A DNA stretch of 64,000 nt, from NCBI GenBank assembly GCA_022508985.1, contig JAFLUA010000006.1, positions 1 to 64,000 of the forward strand, written 5' to 3'. This DNA comes from Muribaculaceae bacterium. Its GTDB lineage: Bacteria; Bacteroidota; Bacteroidia; Bacteroidales; Muribaculaceae. The notes beneath the pieces were generated by a model that was given only the letters and a program-made list of their open reading frames with translations, had not been told where the DNA came from and made no database searches. Position 1 is the stretch's first letter; every line of letters starts with the position of its first letter. Positions 1 through 8,143 of this stretch are shown in pieces. A program made the translations under genes and the position numbers.

Positions 1-1071
1 GATAAAGCCGATGCAATAACTATTGGAGATTCGCCTTTCCGTTTCCTTGCTCTTGACACACCGATGCAGGCGCTCGCCTTGAACAGTGATGGAAATGGTG
101 AAGCGATAATGTTTAAGCCATCTTCTACAAATTATACCGCTCCATCTGAATTTATAATCCCGGAGGTAGTGGAAATTAAAGGCAAGACATACAATGTGAC
201 GGAAATCGGACCTCAACTGACCATGAATCATACTGAAATTACTTCGCTCACAATCCCTTCGACTGTTAAAAATATTGCGAGCGGAGCGTTTAATGGTTGT
301 ACATCACTTAATGAAATCACAATAAACGCTGTTACGCCTCCAACAATAGCGTCTTCGTCTTTCGCTTCAGATATTAAAACGACTGCTTCAGTAACTATCC
401 CGACCGGATCTCTTGCTGCCTATAAAGCTGACGAACAGTGGTCGCAATTTAGCAACCTTATTGATGTAGAGACCGAAGGTGAAGATGGTTTGAATATGCT
501 ACCGTTCAGTATCATTAGGGGATGTACTAAAGACGTTTCCCTATCTCTTACATCCTCCGCCTCTTATTATGGTTTCCAATTTGATATGGAATTGCCGGAA
601 GGTCTATCAATTATTGAACCGGGGGGAGTTCAAGCCTCTTTGGCTATATCAGGTTTCTCCGTCAATTATAAAGAACAGCCTGATGGTAAGTATATGATTG
701 TAGTCTTTGACGTGGGAGGCAAATCTATACCGACCGGAACCAATGATATTCTTGAAATCACGTTCCTGGCGTCCGAGACTTTTAAAGGAGGTAAAATCAA
801 TATATCCAATGTGAAATTTTCCACAGATGGAGATAACGATAATCATAAAGATGTTGATTTCTCTGATCTTGAACTTGAAGTCACTCCTTCAAGCGGTGTA
901 AGCACTTCGGTTGAGCAATTATTCACAAACAATGACAATATTTCTCTCGAATTTTTCAATCTGTCAGGTGTAAAGGTCGCAACCGCTAAATCTCTTACAG
1001 AGGTTAATGTTGCGCCTGGCATATACATTGTAAAGAGAGGGAATGAATATAGCAAAGTTTTAATTCGATAA
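1..1071 (+). CDS. Secreted BspA-like LRR protein with C-terminal T9SS-type sorting domain (5' end outside window)
   Basis: Frame 1 is open from base 1 (DKADAITIGDSPFRFLALDTPMQAL...), so the ATG at 64 is probably internal. BspA-like repeat (ITSLTIPSTVKNIASGAFNGCTSLNEI), cohesin-like beta region, C-terminal FNLSGVKVATAKSLTEVNVAPGIYIVKRGNEYSKVLIR typical of type A T9SS sorting domains. Confidence 0.8.
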   Translation, partial: DKADAITIGDSPFRFLALDTPMQALALNSDGNGEAIMFKPSSTNYTAPSEFIIPEVVEIKGKTYNVTEIGPQLTMNHTEITSLTIPSTVKNIASGAFNGCTSLNEITINAVTPPTIASSSFASDIKTTASVTIPTGSLAAYKADEQWSQFSNLIDVETEGEDGLNMLPFSIIRGCTKDVSLSLTSSASYYGFQFDMELPEGLSIIEPGGVQASLAISGFSVNYKEQPDGKYMIVVFDVGGKSIPTGTNDILEITFLASETFKGGKINISNVKFSTDGDNDNHKDVDFSDLELEVTPSSGVSTSVEQLFTNNDNISLEFFNLSGVKVATAKSLTEVNVAPGIYIVKRGNEYSKVLIR

Positions 1072-1081
1072 TTATACGGCC

Positions 1082-4000
1082 ATGAAACATATATATAGAC
1101 ATTTGTTTACATTAGTATTATTAGGTTTTTTGTCGTTTAGCAATCTCAATGCCAAGCAGATTTCACCGGAGACTGCCAAGCAAAATGCTTCAGACTTTGT
1201 TGCCAAACCAAAAGGCAATAAGGTTAAAGGCACTACAGCAATCTCTACACCGGTCTCGTTAATTTTGGCCCAAACAGTTAAAGATTCAAAATCTACTCCT
1301 CTGTTTTATATATTTTCACGAGGTGAAAATCGAGGATATGTCATTGCCAGTGCCGACACTCGGGTGAAACCGATTCTGGCCATTTCTCATAAAGGAACCT
1401 TCTCTTCGGTGGAAGAACTTCCTGAACCGGTAAAATATCTCCTTGAAACTTATAAGCAGGAAATATCCTCGGTAGTTTCGCAAGCGGAGAATAACGAACC
1501 TTCGGGCGAAGAGATATATCGCGAACCCATCGAACCTCTTGTTTCTACTATATGGGGACAGGATTCTCCTTTCAACAATGAATGTCCGATAGTGAGCGGT
1601 GAACGAGCCCCTGTGGGGTGTGTAGGTCTTGCCAATGCTATGGTGATGCGATACCACGAGTATCCGATGGCAGGAACCGGGTCGAGCACCTATACTTCGA
1701 GCGGACAGAGTATAACATATAATTATGCCGAACATCCGTTTGATTATGCCAATATGTTGGACTATTATTCCAATCATATTGACGATGAAGAAACAATTGA
1801 AACACACAATGCCGTCTCAAATCTGTGTCTTGCTGCCGCTCTCGCATGCGGTTCCAACTTTAAGGCGGGCGGTACTGCCTCATCAATTACAGTAAGTCCT
1901 TTCATCAACACTTTCGGTTACCCATCCGATGGAGCCGGTATGCTTTCGCGCGACTATTTCACCATAGAGGAATGGGAGGACATTGTGTATGAGGAACTTG
2001 AAAACAAACGACCGGTTGCCTATGGAGGTAAAAACGGCACGATGGGTCATGCATTCGTAATCGACGGTTATGAAGATGGCCTGTTTCATATCAACTGGGG
2101 CTGGTTTGGAGACTCCGACGACTTCTATTGCCTCACTTCCCTTCGACCCGGCGAGTCGGGAACCGGCGCCAATAATGATAATAATTACAGCACCAACCAG
2201 GAGATTGTGCGCGGAGTGCGACCGCCATCCAAACCTGCGGCCTCTCCCTTGTTTATTGCAACAGAATTTACTTATGATTCTGAAAACGGAAATTTCAACC
2301 TTATTGCACCTCTCTCCAAATCGGGTTACAAAAACATAAGACTCGGAGTCTTGCTTTGTGACACTCTGACCAATGAAGTGAAAGAAAAGTTGGAAGTCTC
2401 CGGTCTTGGAGATATAAATATTTCTGATTATAGAGAGAGCATCAGTTTCAAGATAGATTTAAAAGATTTACCCGATGGCAATTATAGGGTCCGTCCCGCT
2501 GTCAAACTCGCTTCTTCGGAAGCTGAATCGCAGAATTTCCAGGACTGGTATCCCGTATATTGCTACCTTAAGTTCAGTCGATTTGCCGATGTGGAAGTGA
2601 GCGGCGGCAACATCGTGGACTCTAAGAAGGGTACGGATGCCAATTTCAATGTAAAATTCACGGATTTTGAACTTAATGGGCCACTCATCGTTGGCGAAAT
2701 TACCGGATTCCAAATGAAGGCCTCCAATAACGGTAATGTATTCCTTCCAACGGTCCACAAACGAATTTATGTTCACGGAACCGATTCTTTAGCCACCCGA
2801 GACAACGGACGCGAAGCAATCGGCCTCGAGCCCGGTCAGACTATGACCGTAAATATGGCACTTCCTGTAGACATGAAAACTGCCGGTGAATACGACCTAC
2901 AGATTGTGGACGTAGACAATCCCGAAATCTGTTATAGCGAAAGAATACCCTTTACACTGATCACTACAGCCGGCAATAAAGTTATAGACGGGATAAAATA
3001 TCTTCCTTATGACCGACAGGGAAAAAGGGCAATAGTGTTAAAAAGCACGATGAGCGAAGAAGTTACAATTCTTTCTGAAGTGGAATTTGACGGAGAAATG
3101 TATACCGTCGACATGCTCAGTATCATGTTTGCCAATACATCTACACGAGTGAAGAAAGTGAATCTTCCCCCAACGATTAGATGGATTGGCTCATCTGCTT
3201 TCTATATGTGCAGCAATCTCCAGGAAATCAATCTCCCTGAAAATCTTGAATATCTCGGAGGCAATGCCTTCGGCAAGTGTTCTTCACTTCAGCATATTGA
3301 ACTTCCCAGTACTTTAACAGCGATATATACCAATACATTTACAAGTTCCGGTCTTATATCCATTACTCTCCCCTCTGGAATAAAATCAATTGGCAAGAAT
3401 GCCTTCTCTTCAACTAAATTATCCAAATTGACTATACCTGCAGAAGTAGAGTTAATTGAGGATAATGCATTCGGGAATGTATATCTTACCGAGATAAGAT
3501 GTTATGCCCAGGAACCTCCGGTTATTTTCTACAGGACGTTCATGTCTGACCGTTACAACCGTGCAAAACTTTATGTGCCCGACACTGCAGTCGATGCATA
3601 TAAAAAAGCGGAAAACTGGAAATATTTCTCCCAGATAGGAGGTCTCATTTCAGAAAAATATTTCAAGGCCAATAATGTATGGTATGAAGTAACGCCGGAT
3701 TACGAGGCGATAGTAGCAAGACCTCAACAAGGCGAAACCTATTCTTTAACCAGTTACTCAATACCCGATGTTGTTACTTATAACAATGTGGAGTATAAAG
3801 TAATAGCCGTGGCGGATTCAGCATTTATGAACGTTTCGACTTTAACGGCGTTAGGCGGAGGTGCCAATGTTACTAAAGTAGGTTCACACGCTTTCGACGG
3901 GACTTCCTTGAATTCTCTTTCCCTTCCCCAAAATGTTGTGGAAATTGGTGACTATGCTTATGCCAACACCAAGGCCTCTACTATCACTTCATTCCCCGCG

Positions 4001-5716
4001 ACTCTCCAAAAGATAGGGAAATATGCCTTTGCAAATAATTCCAGTCTGGCATACAGAAGACTTCTGACTGCGGATTTTTGGCTTGATATACCTTCTTCGG
4101 TAAAAGAGATAGGTGATGGAGCCTTTGCAAACTGCACGAGCCTGAACGCACTGAGAATCAATGCTCCCTTTGAAATAGGCAAAAATGTATTTGAGAATAC
4201 TAAAGGACTGACCACCTGTTGCTTGAATAATTCCGAATTTTCTGAAGATTTGGTGAACGCTCTTCAATCACAGATGCAGTCGGCTTCGTTCTATATCGAT
4301 GCTTCCCATAGGGATTATTATTCTGCAATGTTTGAAGGGAAATCAAAACTTTATAACCTTCTGCAGGAGTTGACCTACGAAGTTTCAGATACTCACTCCA
4401 TTGAAGGAATTTCAAATATCAGAATCAAAAGTGAGGATAAATACGGCAATCCCCGCATAACTTATTTCCAGGTTGTTTTAAACTACTTCACCACCGCCGG
4501 ATACGCTCAAGTGGATTCTTACGAGCCGTTCAGCGAGGAAGGTTACTTTAATCTTGTTTTAACACCTATCCTAGAGGCGAATAATATTCAGGTAAATCTG
4601 ACTTTCGAACAACCAGGTTTATTCCTCTATATACCCGTAGACGTAATTAAGGCGGCTACAATAATATCCAAGATTGAATTGGGAGAGGAAACGGTAAGTC
4701 TTAAGAAAGGTGACTCGCATCAAATCACCGCTCGTTATACTCCGGAAAATCCGTCGGACAACACTTTGGTATGGACATCATCGGATGAATCGGTGGCAAT
4801 TGTAGATACAGCCGGACAGGTGACGGCTATCTCAAATGGCAACGCAACTATTACTTGCAAGGCGTTGAGAGGACCTGCCTCGGCTACGTGCCTTGTGGAG
4901 GTAGGAATAGAATTGCGGCCCGGCAAAGCCCTTGACGATGGTACTGACGAGATTACTGTTGCCGATGTCAACGCTATCGCCTCACATATTATGGGAGATG
5001 TCGTTGAAAACTTTAATGCAGCGAATGCCGATGCCAACCAAGACGGAAGTATTACTATCTCCGATATCACTACTACAGTCAAGATGATTCTTAATGCCAA
5101 GAATGAGCACGAAGAATCCAAAAGCGTTAAGGCAAAAGCTCGTGCGGCAATGGAAGACGCTTCGGTCGTTATTTCCTTCGACGACATTAATATTGAACCC
5201 GACGGCAGCGCAAATGTAATCGCTCGCTTTATAGCTGATGACGATTATTCTTCAATCCAAGCAGACATTATCTGTCCGCATGGTTTAGAAATTTTGGATA
5301 TTCAACTTGCTGCCGGATTGACTACACATTCGTTGGCTTGGAAGAAGATAAATGACTCCAGATATAGATTAATCATATATTCAGTGATGAACAATCTCCT
5401 TCCTTCTAATGAGGATGAATTAGCCTCAATCAAATTCCAAGCCTTGAATACTCAATTCGGGAAATTAGACATTGAATATGGTTGGGCTGCTACTCCGTCA
5501 GCAACTAAGAGCTCAGTAACTTCTACCGGTGGTTCAGTTTCCGTCACGACTTCAATAAATGATGTTCTTGCCGATACCGAAATTGTAAATGTTTATAATA
5601 CATCGGGAGTTCTCATTTTACAAAATATAAGGGTGTCGGAACTAAACAAACAGCTTGCTCCCGGCTTTTACATAGTTGTAGGAAACGAAGGTTCCCACAA
5701 ATTACTTATCAAATAA
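1082..5716 (+). CDS. Secreted C10-family (streptopain-like) cysteine peptidase with BspA LRRs, Big2-like domain, dockerin-like repeat and T9SS sorting domain
   Basis: Signal peptide; Spi-like propeptide; catalytic-type APVGCVGLANAMVMRYHEYP and GHAFVIDGYEDGLFHINWGW; LRR_5 repeats; Big2-like VSLKKGDSHQITARYTPENPSDNTLVWTSSDESVAIVDTAGQVTAISNGNATITC; dockerin-like ANADANQDGSITISDITTTVKMIL; C-terminal VYNTSGVLILQNIRVSELNKQLAPGFYIVVGNEGSHKLLIK. Confidence 0.88.
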   Translation: MKHIYRHLFTLVLLGFLSFSNLNAKQISPETAKQNASDFVAKPKGNKVKGTTAISTPVSLILAQTVKDSKSTPLFYIFSRGENRGYVIASADTRVKPILAISHKGTFSSVEELPEPVKYLLETYKQEISSVVSQAENNEPSGEEIYREPIEPLVSTIWGQDSPFNNECPIVSGERAPVGCVGLANAMVMRYHEYPMAGTGSSTYTSSGQSITYNYAEHPFDYANMLDYYSNHIDDEETIETHNAVSNLCLAAALACGSNFKAGGTASSITVSPFINTFGYPSDGAGMLSRDYFTIEEWEDIVYEELENKRPVAYGGKNGTMGHAFVIDGYEDGLFHINWGWFGDSDDFYCLTSLRPGESGTGANNDNNYSTNQEIVRGVRPPSKPAASPLFIATEFTYDSENGNFNLIAPLSKSGYKNIRLGVLLCDTLTNEVKEKLEVSGLGDINISDYRESISFKIDLKDLPDGNYRVRPAVKLASSEAESQNFQDWYPVYCYLKFSRFADVEVSGGNIVDSKKGTDANFNVKFTDFELNGPLIVGEITGFQMKASNNGNVFLPTVHKRIYVHGTDSLATRDNGREAIGLEPGQTMTVNMALPVDMKTAGEYDLQIVDVDNPEICYSERIPFTLITTAGNKVIDGIKYLPYDRQGKRAIVLKSTMSEEVTILSEVEFDGEMYTVDMLSIMFANTSTRVKKVNLPPTIRWIGSSAFYMCSNLQEINLPENLEYLGGNAFGKCSSLQHIELPSTLTAIYTNTFTSSGLISITLPSGIKSIGKNAFSSTKLSKLTIPAEVELIEDNAFGNVYLTEIRCYAQEPPVIFYRTFMSDRYNRAKLYVPDTAVDAYKKAENWKYFSQIGGLISEKYFKANNVWYEVTPDYEAIVARPQQGETYSLTSYSIPDVVTYNNVEYKVIAVADSAFMNVSTLTALGGGANVTKVGSHAFDGTSLNSLSLPQNVVEIGDYAYANTKASTITSFPATLQKIGKYAFANNSSLAYRRLLTADFWLDIPSSVKEIGDGAFANCTSLNALRINAPFEIGKNVFENTKGLTTCCLNNSEFSEDLVNALQSQMQSASFYIDASHRDYYSAMFEGKSKLYNLLQELTYEVSDTHSIEGISNIRIKSEDKYGNPRITYFQVVLNYFTTAGYAQVDSYEPFSEEGYFNLVLTPILEANNIQVNLTFEQPGLFLYIPVDVIKAATIISKIELGEETVSLKKGDSHQITARYTPENPSDNTLVWTSSDESVAIVDTAGQVTAISNGNATITCKALRGPASATCLVEVGIELRPGKALDDGTDEITVADVNAIASHIMGDVVENFNAANADANQDGSITISDITTTVKMILNAKNEHEESKSVKAKARAAMEDASVVISFDDINIEPDGSANVIARFIADDDYSSIQADIICPHGLEILDIQLAAGLTTHSLAWKKINDSRYRLIIYSVMNNLLPSNEDELASIKFQALNTQFGKLDIEYGWAATPSATKSSVTSTGGSVSVTTSINDVLADTEIVNVYNTSGVLILQNIRVSELNKQLAPGFYIVVGNEGSHKLLIK

Positions 5717-5737
5717 TTACAACTAACCTAACATCTA

Positions 5738-5780
5738 AATCGGCTTATCATGGTTAATCCCAAGATAAGCCAATTTTTTA
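5738..5780 (+). terminator. Rho-independent terminator after the C10 peptidase gene
   Basis: GGCTTATC (5742-5749) / GATAAGCC (5764-5771) followed by AATTTTTTAATT. Confidence 0.8.
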
Positions 5781-5808
5781 ATTATTTTCTACATTTGAAT
5801 CAGTCCAA

Positions 5809-5958
5809 ATGGTAATGGAGCCGATGGAAGCCTGTTCAACTACCGATAATGTAGAAACCCTTCGCTCTGCGCTCCGTTCCGCTCAACAACAAGTCGCCTT
5901 GCTGATCGAGCAAAACTCACAGTTGACATCGGTTATCAAAGGTTTGGCAAGAAGATAA
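5809..5958 (+). CDS. Possible 49-aa short ORF or gene fragment, coiled-coil-like, possibly a transposase N-terminal remnant
   Basis: ATG...TAA reads MVMEPMEACSTTDNVETLRSALRSAQQQVALLIEQNSQLTSVIKGLARR; below the ORF-track cutoff. Confidence 0.3.
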   Translation: MVMEPMEACSTTDNVETLRSALRSAQQQVALLIEQNSQLTSVIKGLARR

Positions 5959-6112
5959 TCCACACACTCGGAGTCAGCTTGAAGCATTTACCTCACAAAC
6001 TGCAGCCTTTCCCGGTTTTGTTCTCCGGTCATCTAAATAAAATTTGGTGTTCGCCATACTTAAAAAAGTCGAGGCTTGACACACAAATTCGTTCCTTCTT
6101 GGCTTTTCACTC

Positions 6113-6154
6113 TACCTTGTACATAAAAAAATGTACAAGGTGATGTACAAGGTA
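6113..6154. repeat. 12-bp inverted repeat with an extra direct copy (TACCTTGTACAT / ATGTACAAGGT / ATGTACAAGGTA)
   Basis: TACCTTGTACAT at 6113-6124; ATGTACAAGGT at 6131-6141; ATGTACAAGGTA at 6143-6154. Confidence 0.85.
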
Positions 6155-6240
6155 AATTCAGCGAACTTCATCAAAAAGCATAAAAAATGTGCATTTTACC
6201 TCTTTTTTTTAAGCATTTTATTGCCTTTAGAGGCTAAAGA

Positions 6241-6283
6241 AAGACGTTGATTTTAGGCGTTTCCGCCTTATTTTCAGCGTCTT
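6241..6283 (-). other. Two-tier hairpin with GAAA tetraloop on minus strand
   Basis: Minus strand AAGACG-c-TGA-AAATA-AGGCG-GAAA-CGCCT-AAAA-TCA-a-CGTCTT; paired segments are perfectly complementary. Confidence 0.6.
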
Positions 6284-6294
6284 AAACTTTAAGT

Positions 6295-6358
6295 GGTCCC
6301 ACTTGGGCTTGAACCAAGGGCCCCCTGCCAAATGTAGACACGGTGAGTCAGATGCTCT
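6295..6358 (-). pseudogene. Degenerate partial copy of the adjacent CAT-anticodon tRNA
   Basis: GGTCCCACTTGGGCTTGAACCAAGG(G)CCCCCTG matches the 3' half of the intact tRNA with one mismatch; GAGTCAGATGCTCT matches the D/anticodon-arm segment; the anticodon loop is replaced by unrelated sequence. Confidence 0.75.
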
Positions 6359-6364
6359 AAACAA

Positions 6365-6399
6365 AAACAAGCAGCTACCGCGATTTGGTAACTGCTCGT
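6365..6399 (-). terminator. Rho-independent terminator of the tRNA
   Basis: Minus strand GAGCAGTTACC-aaatcgc-GGTAGCTGCTtgtttttgttt, immediately 3' of the tRNA. Confidence 0.75.
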
Positions 6400-6407
6400 T
6401 CTGTTGT

Positions 6408-6480
6408 GGTCCCACTTGGGCTTGAACCAAGGACCCCCTGATTATGAGTCAGATGCTCTGACCAACTGAGCTATAGGACC
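6408..6480 (-). tRNA. tRNA with CAT anticodon (Met or Ile2; not distinguishable here)
   Basis: GGTCCTATAGCTCAGTTGGTCAGAGCATCTGACTCATAATCAGGGGGTCCTTGGTTCAAGCCCAAGTGGGACC folds as a full cloverleaf; anticodon loop CTCATAA. Confidence 0.95.
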
Positions 6481-6646
6481 TACATTTTGCGGATGCAAAT
6501 TTATGACATATTTTTGAAATGGCAAAGGCTTTGTAGATTTTTTTGATTGTTTGCCACTTATTTTTATATAATTTTTGAGTTTGATTTATTTGTGAGTTTA
6601 GATGTTTGTGGTATCAAGTGATTGAAGTATAGGTGCTTAAATGTTT

Positions 6647-7771
6647 TTATGGTTGCTGCGTTTGCGAAGGCTTTGTTAGCTGCTCAATTCGTTGATTTGC
6701 TTCGATAAGTCTTGCCACGTCGATACGGCCATTTTCAACAGCGTCTGCTATGATGTTGACCAATTTGGCGGGTCGATCAGATTCAAAGCCTGTTGTGATA
6801 TTGTTTCCAACAATAATCATGTCGGCACCAGCGTCAATGGCAAGTATAAGAGCATTTTCGATATCGTAGTTGTCGATAATCCCTTGCATATACAGGTCGT
6901 CGGTGATAATCACTCCGGTATAACCGAGTTTCTCTCTAAGGAGTTGGTTTATTATTTTTTTAGAAAGGGTAGCAGGCAGATCGGGGTCGAGTTTACGGTT
7001 AAAGATATGAGCCGTCATGATGGCATCGGCCATGCCGGAGTCGATTAATCGTTTGAATGGTATTAGTTCGCGTTCGTCCCAATTGGCAGTGACGTCGGTA
7101 AGACCATAATGCGAGTCGGCGGTTGCGCTACCATGCCCCGGGAAGTGTTTTAGGGTGGCTTTAATGCCGAGCGCGTGGAAAGCGTCGATGGCTGCTTCGG
7201 CATGAATGGCAACAGAATCGGCATTGTGGCTATATGCTCGGTCGAGCTGCCCTATAACGGGGCAATCATCGCGGTGCACGTCGACTTCCGGCGCGAGGTT
7301 GAGGTCGATGCCGGCGTCTTTTAGTTGCTGAGCCAAGACGAGGCTCCAGCGATAAGTAGAGTCGGTGCTGCCCGTCATGCCGAGTTCTTTGGCGCTTGGC
7401 ACGGCTTCAAATCCGTATTGAGGCTTGAGGCGTTGAACGAGCCCGCCTTCTTGGTCGGCGGTTATCAATAAAGGATAGCCGGCCAATTGACGCAGGTCGT
7501 CGGTTAATTTTTTTATCTGGTCGCGCCCGGTTACGTTGCGACTTCCTAATTTGCGGCTTCCTGTCAAATCGATGTCGAAGAGGATGATGCCGCCTACTTT
7601 TGTGTCTTTAAGATAAGATACTACCGGATTGTCGGGTGTGATGCTGTCGCCCTTGAATCCAACGATAAGCATACGAGCAGCCAAGCGCTCAACAGAGTCA
7701 CGAGAAAGGACGTCGGCCGAGGCTGTAAGCGCCAGTAGCATGGTTATGAGTGTTAGGAATGATTTTTTCAT
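6647..7771 (-). CDS. Glycoside hydrolase family 3 N-terminal domain protein (beta-N-acetylhexosaminidase, NagZ-like)
   Basis: Signal peptide; ADQEGG.VQR, KHFPGHGSATADSHYGL and ITDDLYMQGI motifs. Confidence 0.88.
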   Translation of the reverse strand: MKKSFLTLITMLLALTASADVLSRDSVERLAARMLIVGFKGDSITPDNPVVSYLKDTKVGGIILFDIDLTGSRKLGSRNVTGRDQIKKLTDDLRQLAGYPLLITADQEGGLVQRLKPQYGFEAVPSAKELGMTGSTDSTYRWSLVLAQQLKDAGIDLNLAPEVDVHRDDCPVIGQLDRAYSHNADSVAIHAEAAIDAFHALGIKATLKHFPGHGSATADSHYGLTDVTANWDERELIPFKRLIDSGMADAIMTAHIFNRKLDPDLPATLSKKIINQLLREKLGYTGVIITDDLYMQGIIDNYDIENALILAIDAGADMIIVGNNITTGFESDRPAKLVNIIADAVENGRIDVARLIEANQRIEQLTKPSQTQQP

Positions 7772-7814
7772 GATAAATCATTAAAAGAGTGGCGCAATAA
7801 AAGAACGGCAGAGG

Positions 7815-7961
7815 TCAATTCATCACCATGACACCTATCGGACTTGCATAAGCTGATCGAGCTAATTGTCTGATACGCTCGATAGTTGAACGACGTGGCT
7901 GTAATGTTGTATTTACTGATGAATTGGTGATGTGTTTAGAAAGAGTAGAATTTTTCTCCAT
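7815..7961 (-). CDS. 48-aa short ORF, hypothetical
   Basis: Minus strand ATG...TGA: MEKNSTLSKHITNSSVNTTLQPRRSTIERIRQLARSAYASPIGVMVMN. Fills the intergenic gap; below the ORF-track cutoff. Confidence 0.5.
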   Translation of the reverse strand: MEKNSTLSKHITNSSVNTTLQPRRSTIERIRQLARSAYASPIGVMVMN

Positions 7962-8143
7962 AGGCAGTTGTTATAAATTTAAGGGACAAGCACGCGTAGT
8001 TGCGTGTTTGAAAGGATAACGCGGAACGATGTGTTTTTATTGTGTATAAGATGGTGCAGATATTATAAAAAACTTTAATAATACGGCGGGATTGCAAAAA
8101 ATGGCTTATCTTTGCAGATACTCCACAGAAAAGTAATAAAAAC

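Noticed and set aside
1316-1807. 163-aa ORF antisense to C10 peptidase gene
   Set aside because: Overlaps the catalytic domain coding region on the opposite strand; implausible composition.
4735-5187. 150-aa antisense ORF in the C10 gene
   Set aside because: Low-complexity Ser/Ala/Ile reading opposite Big2/dockerin coding sequence.
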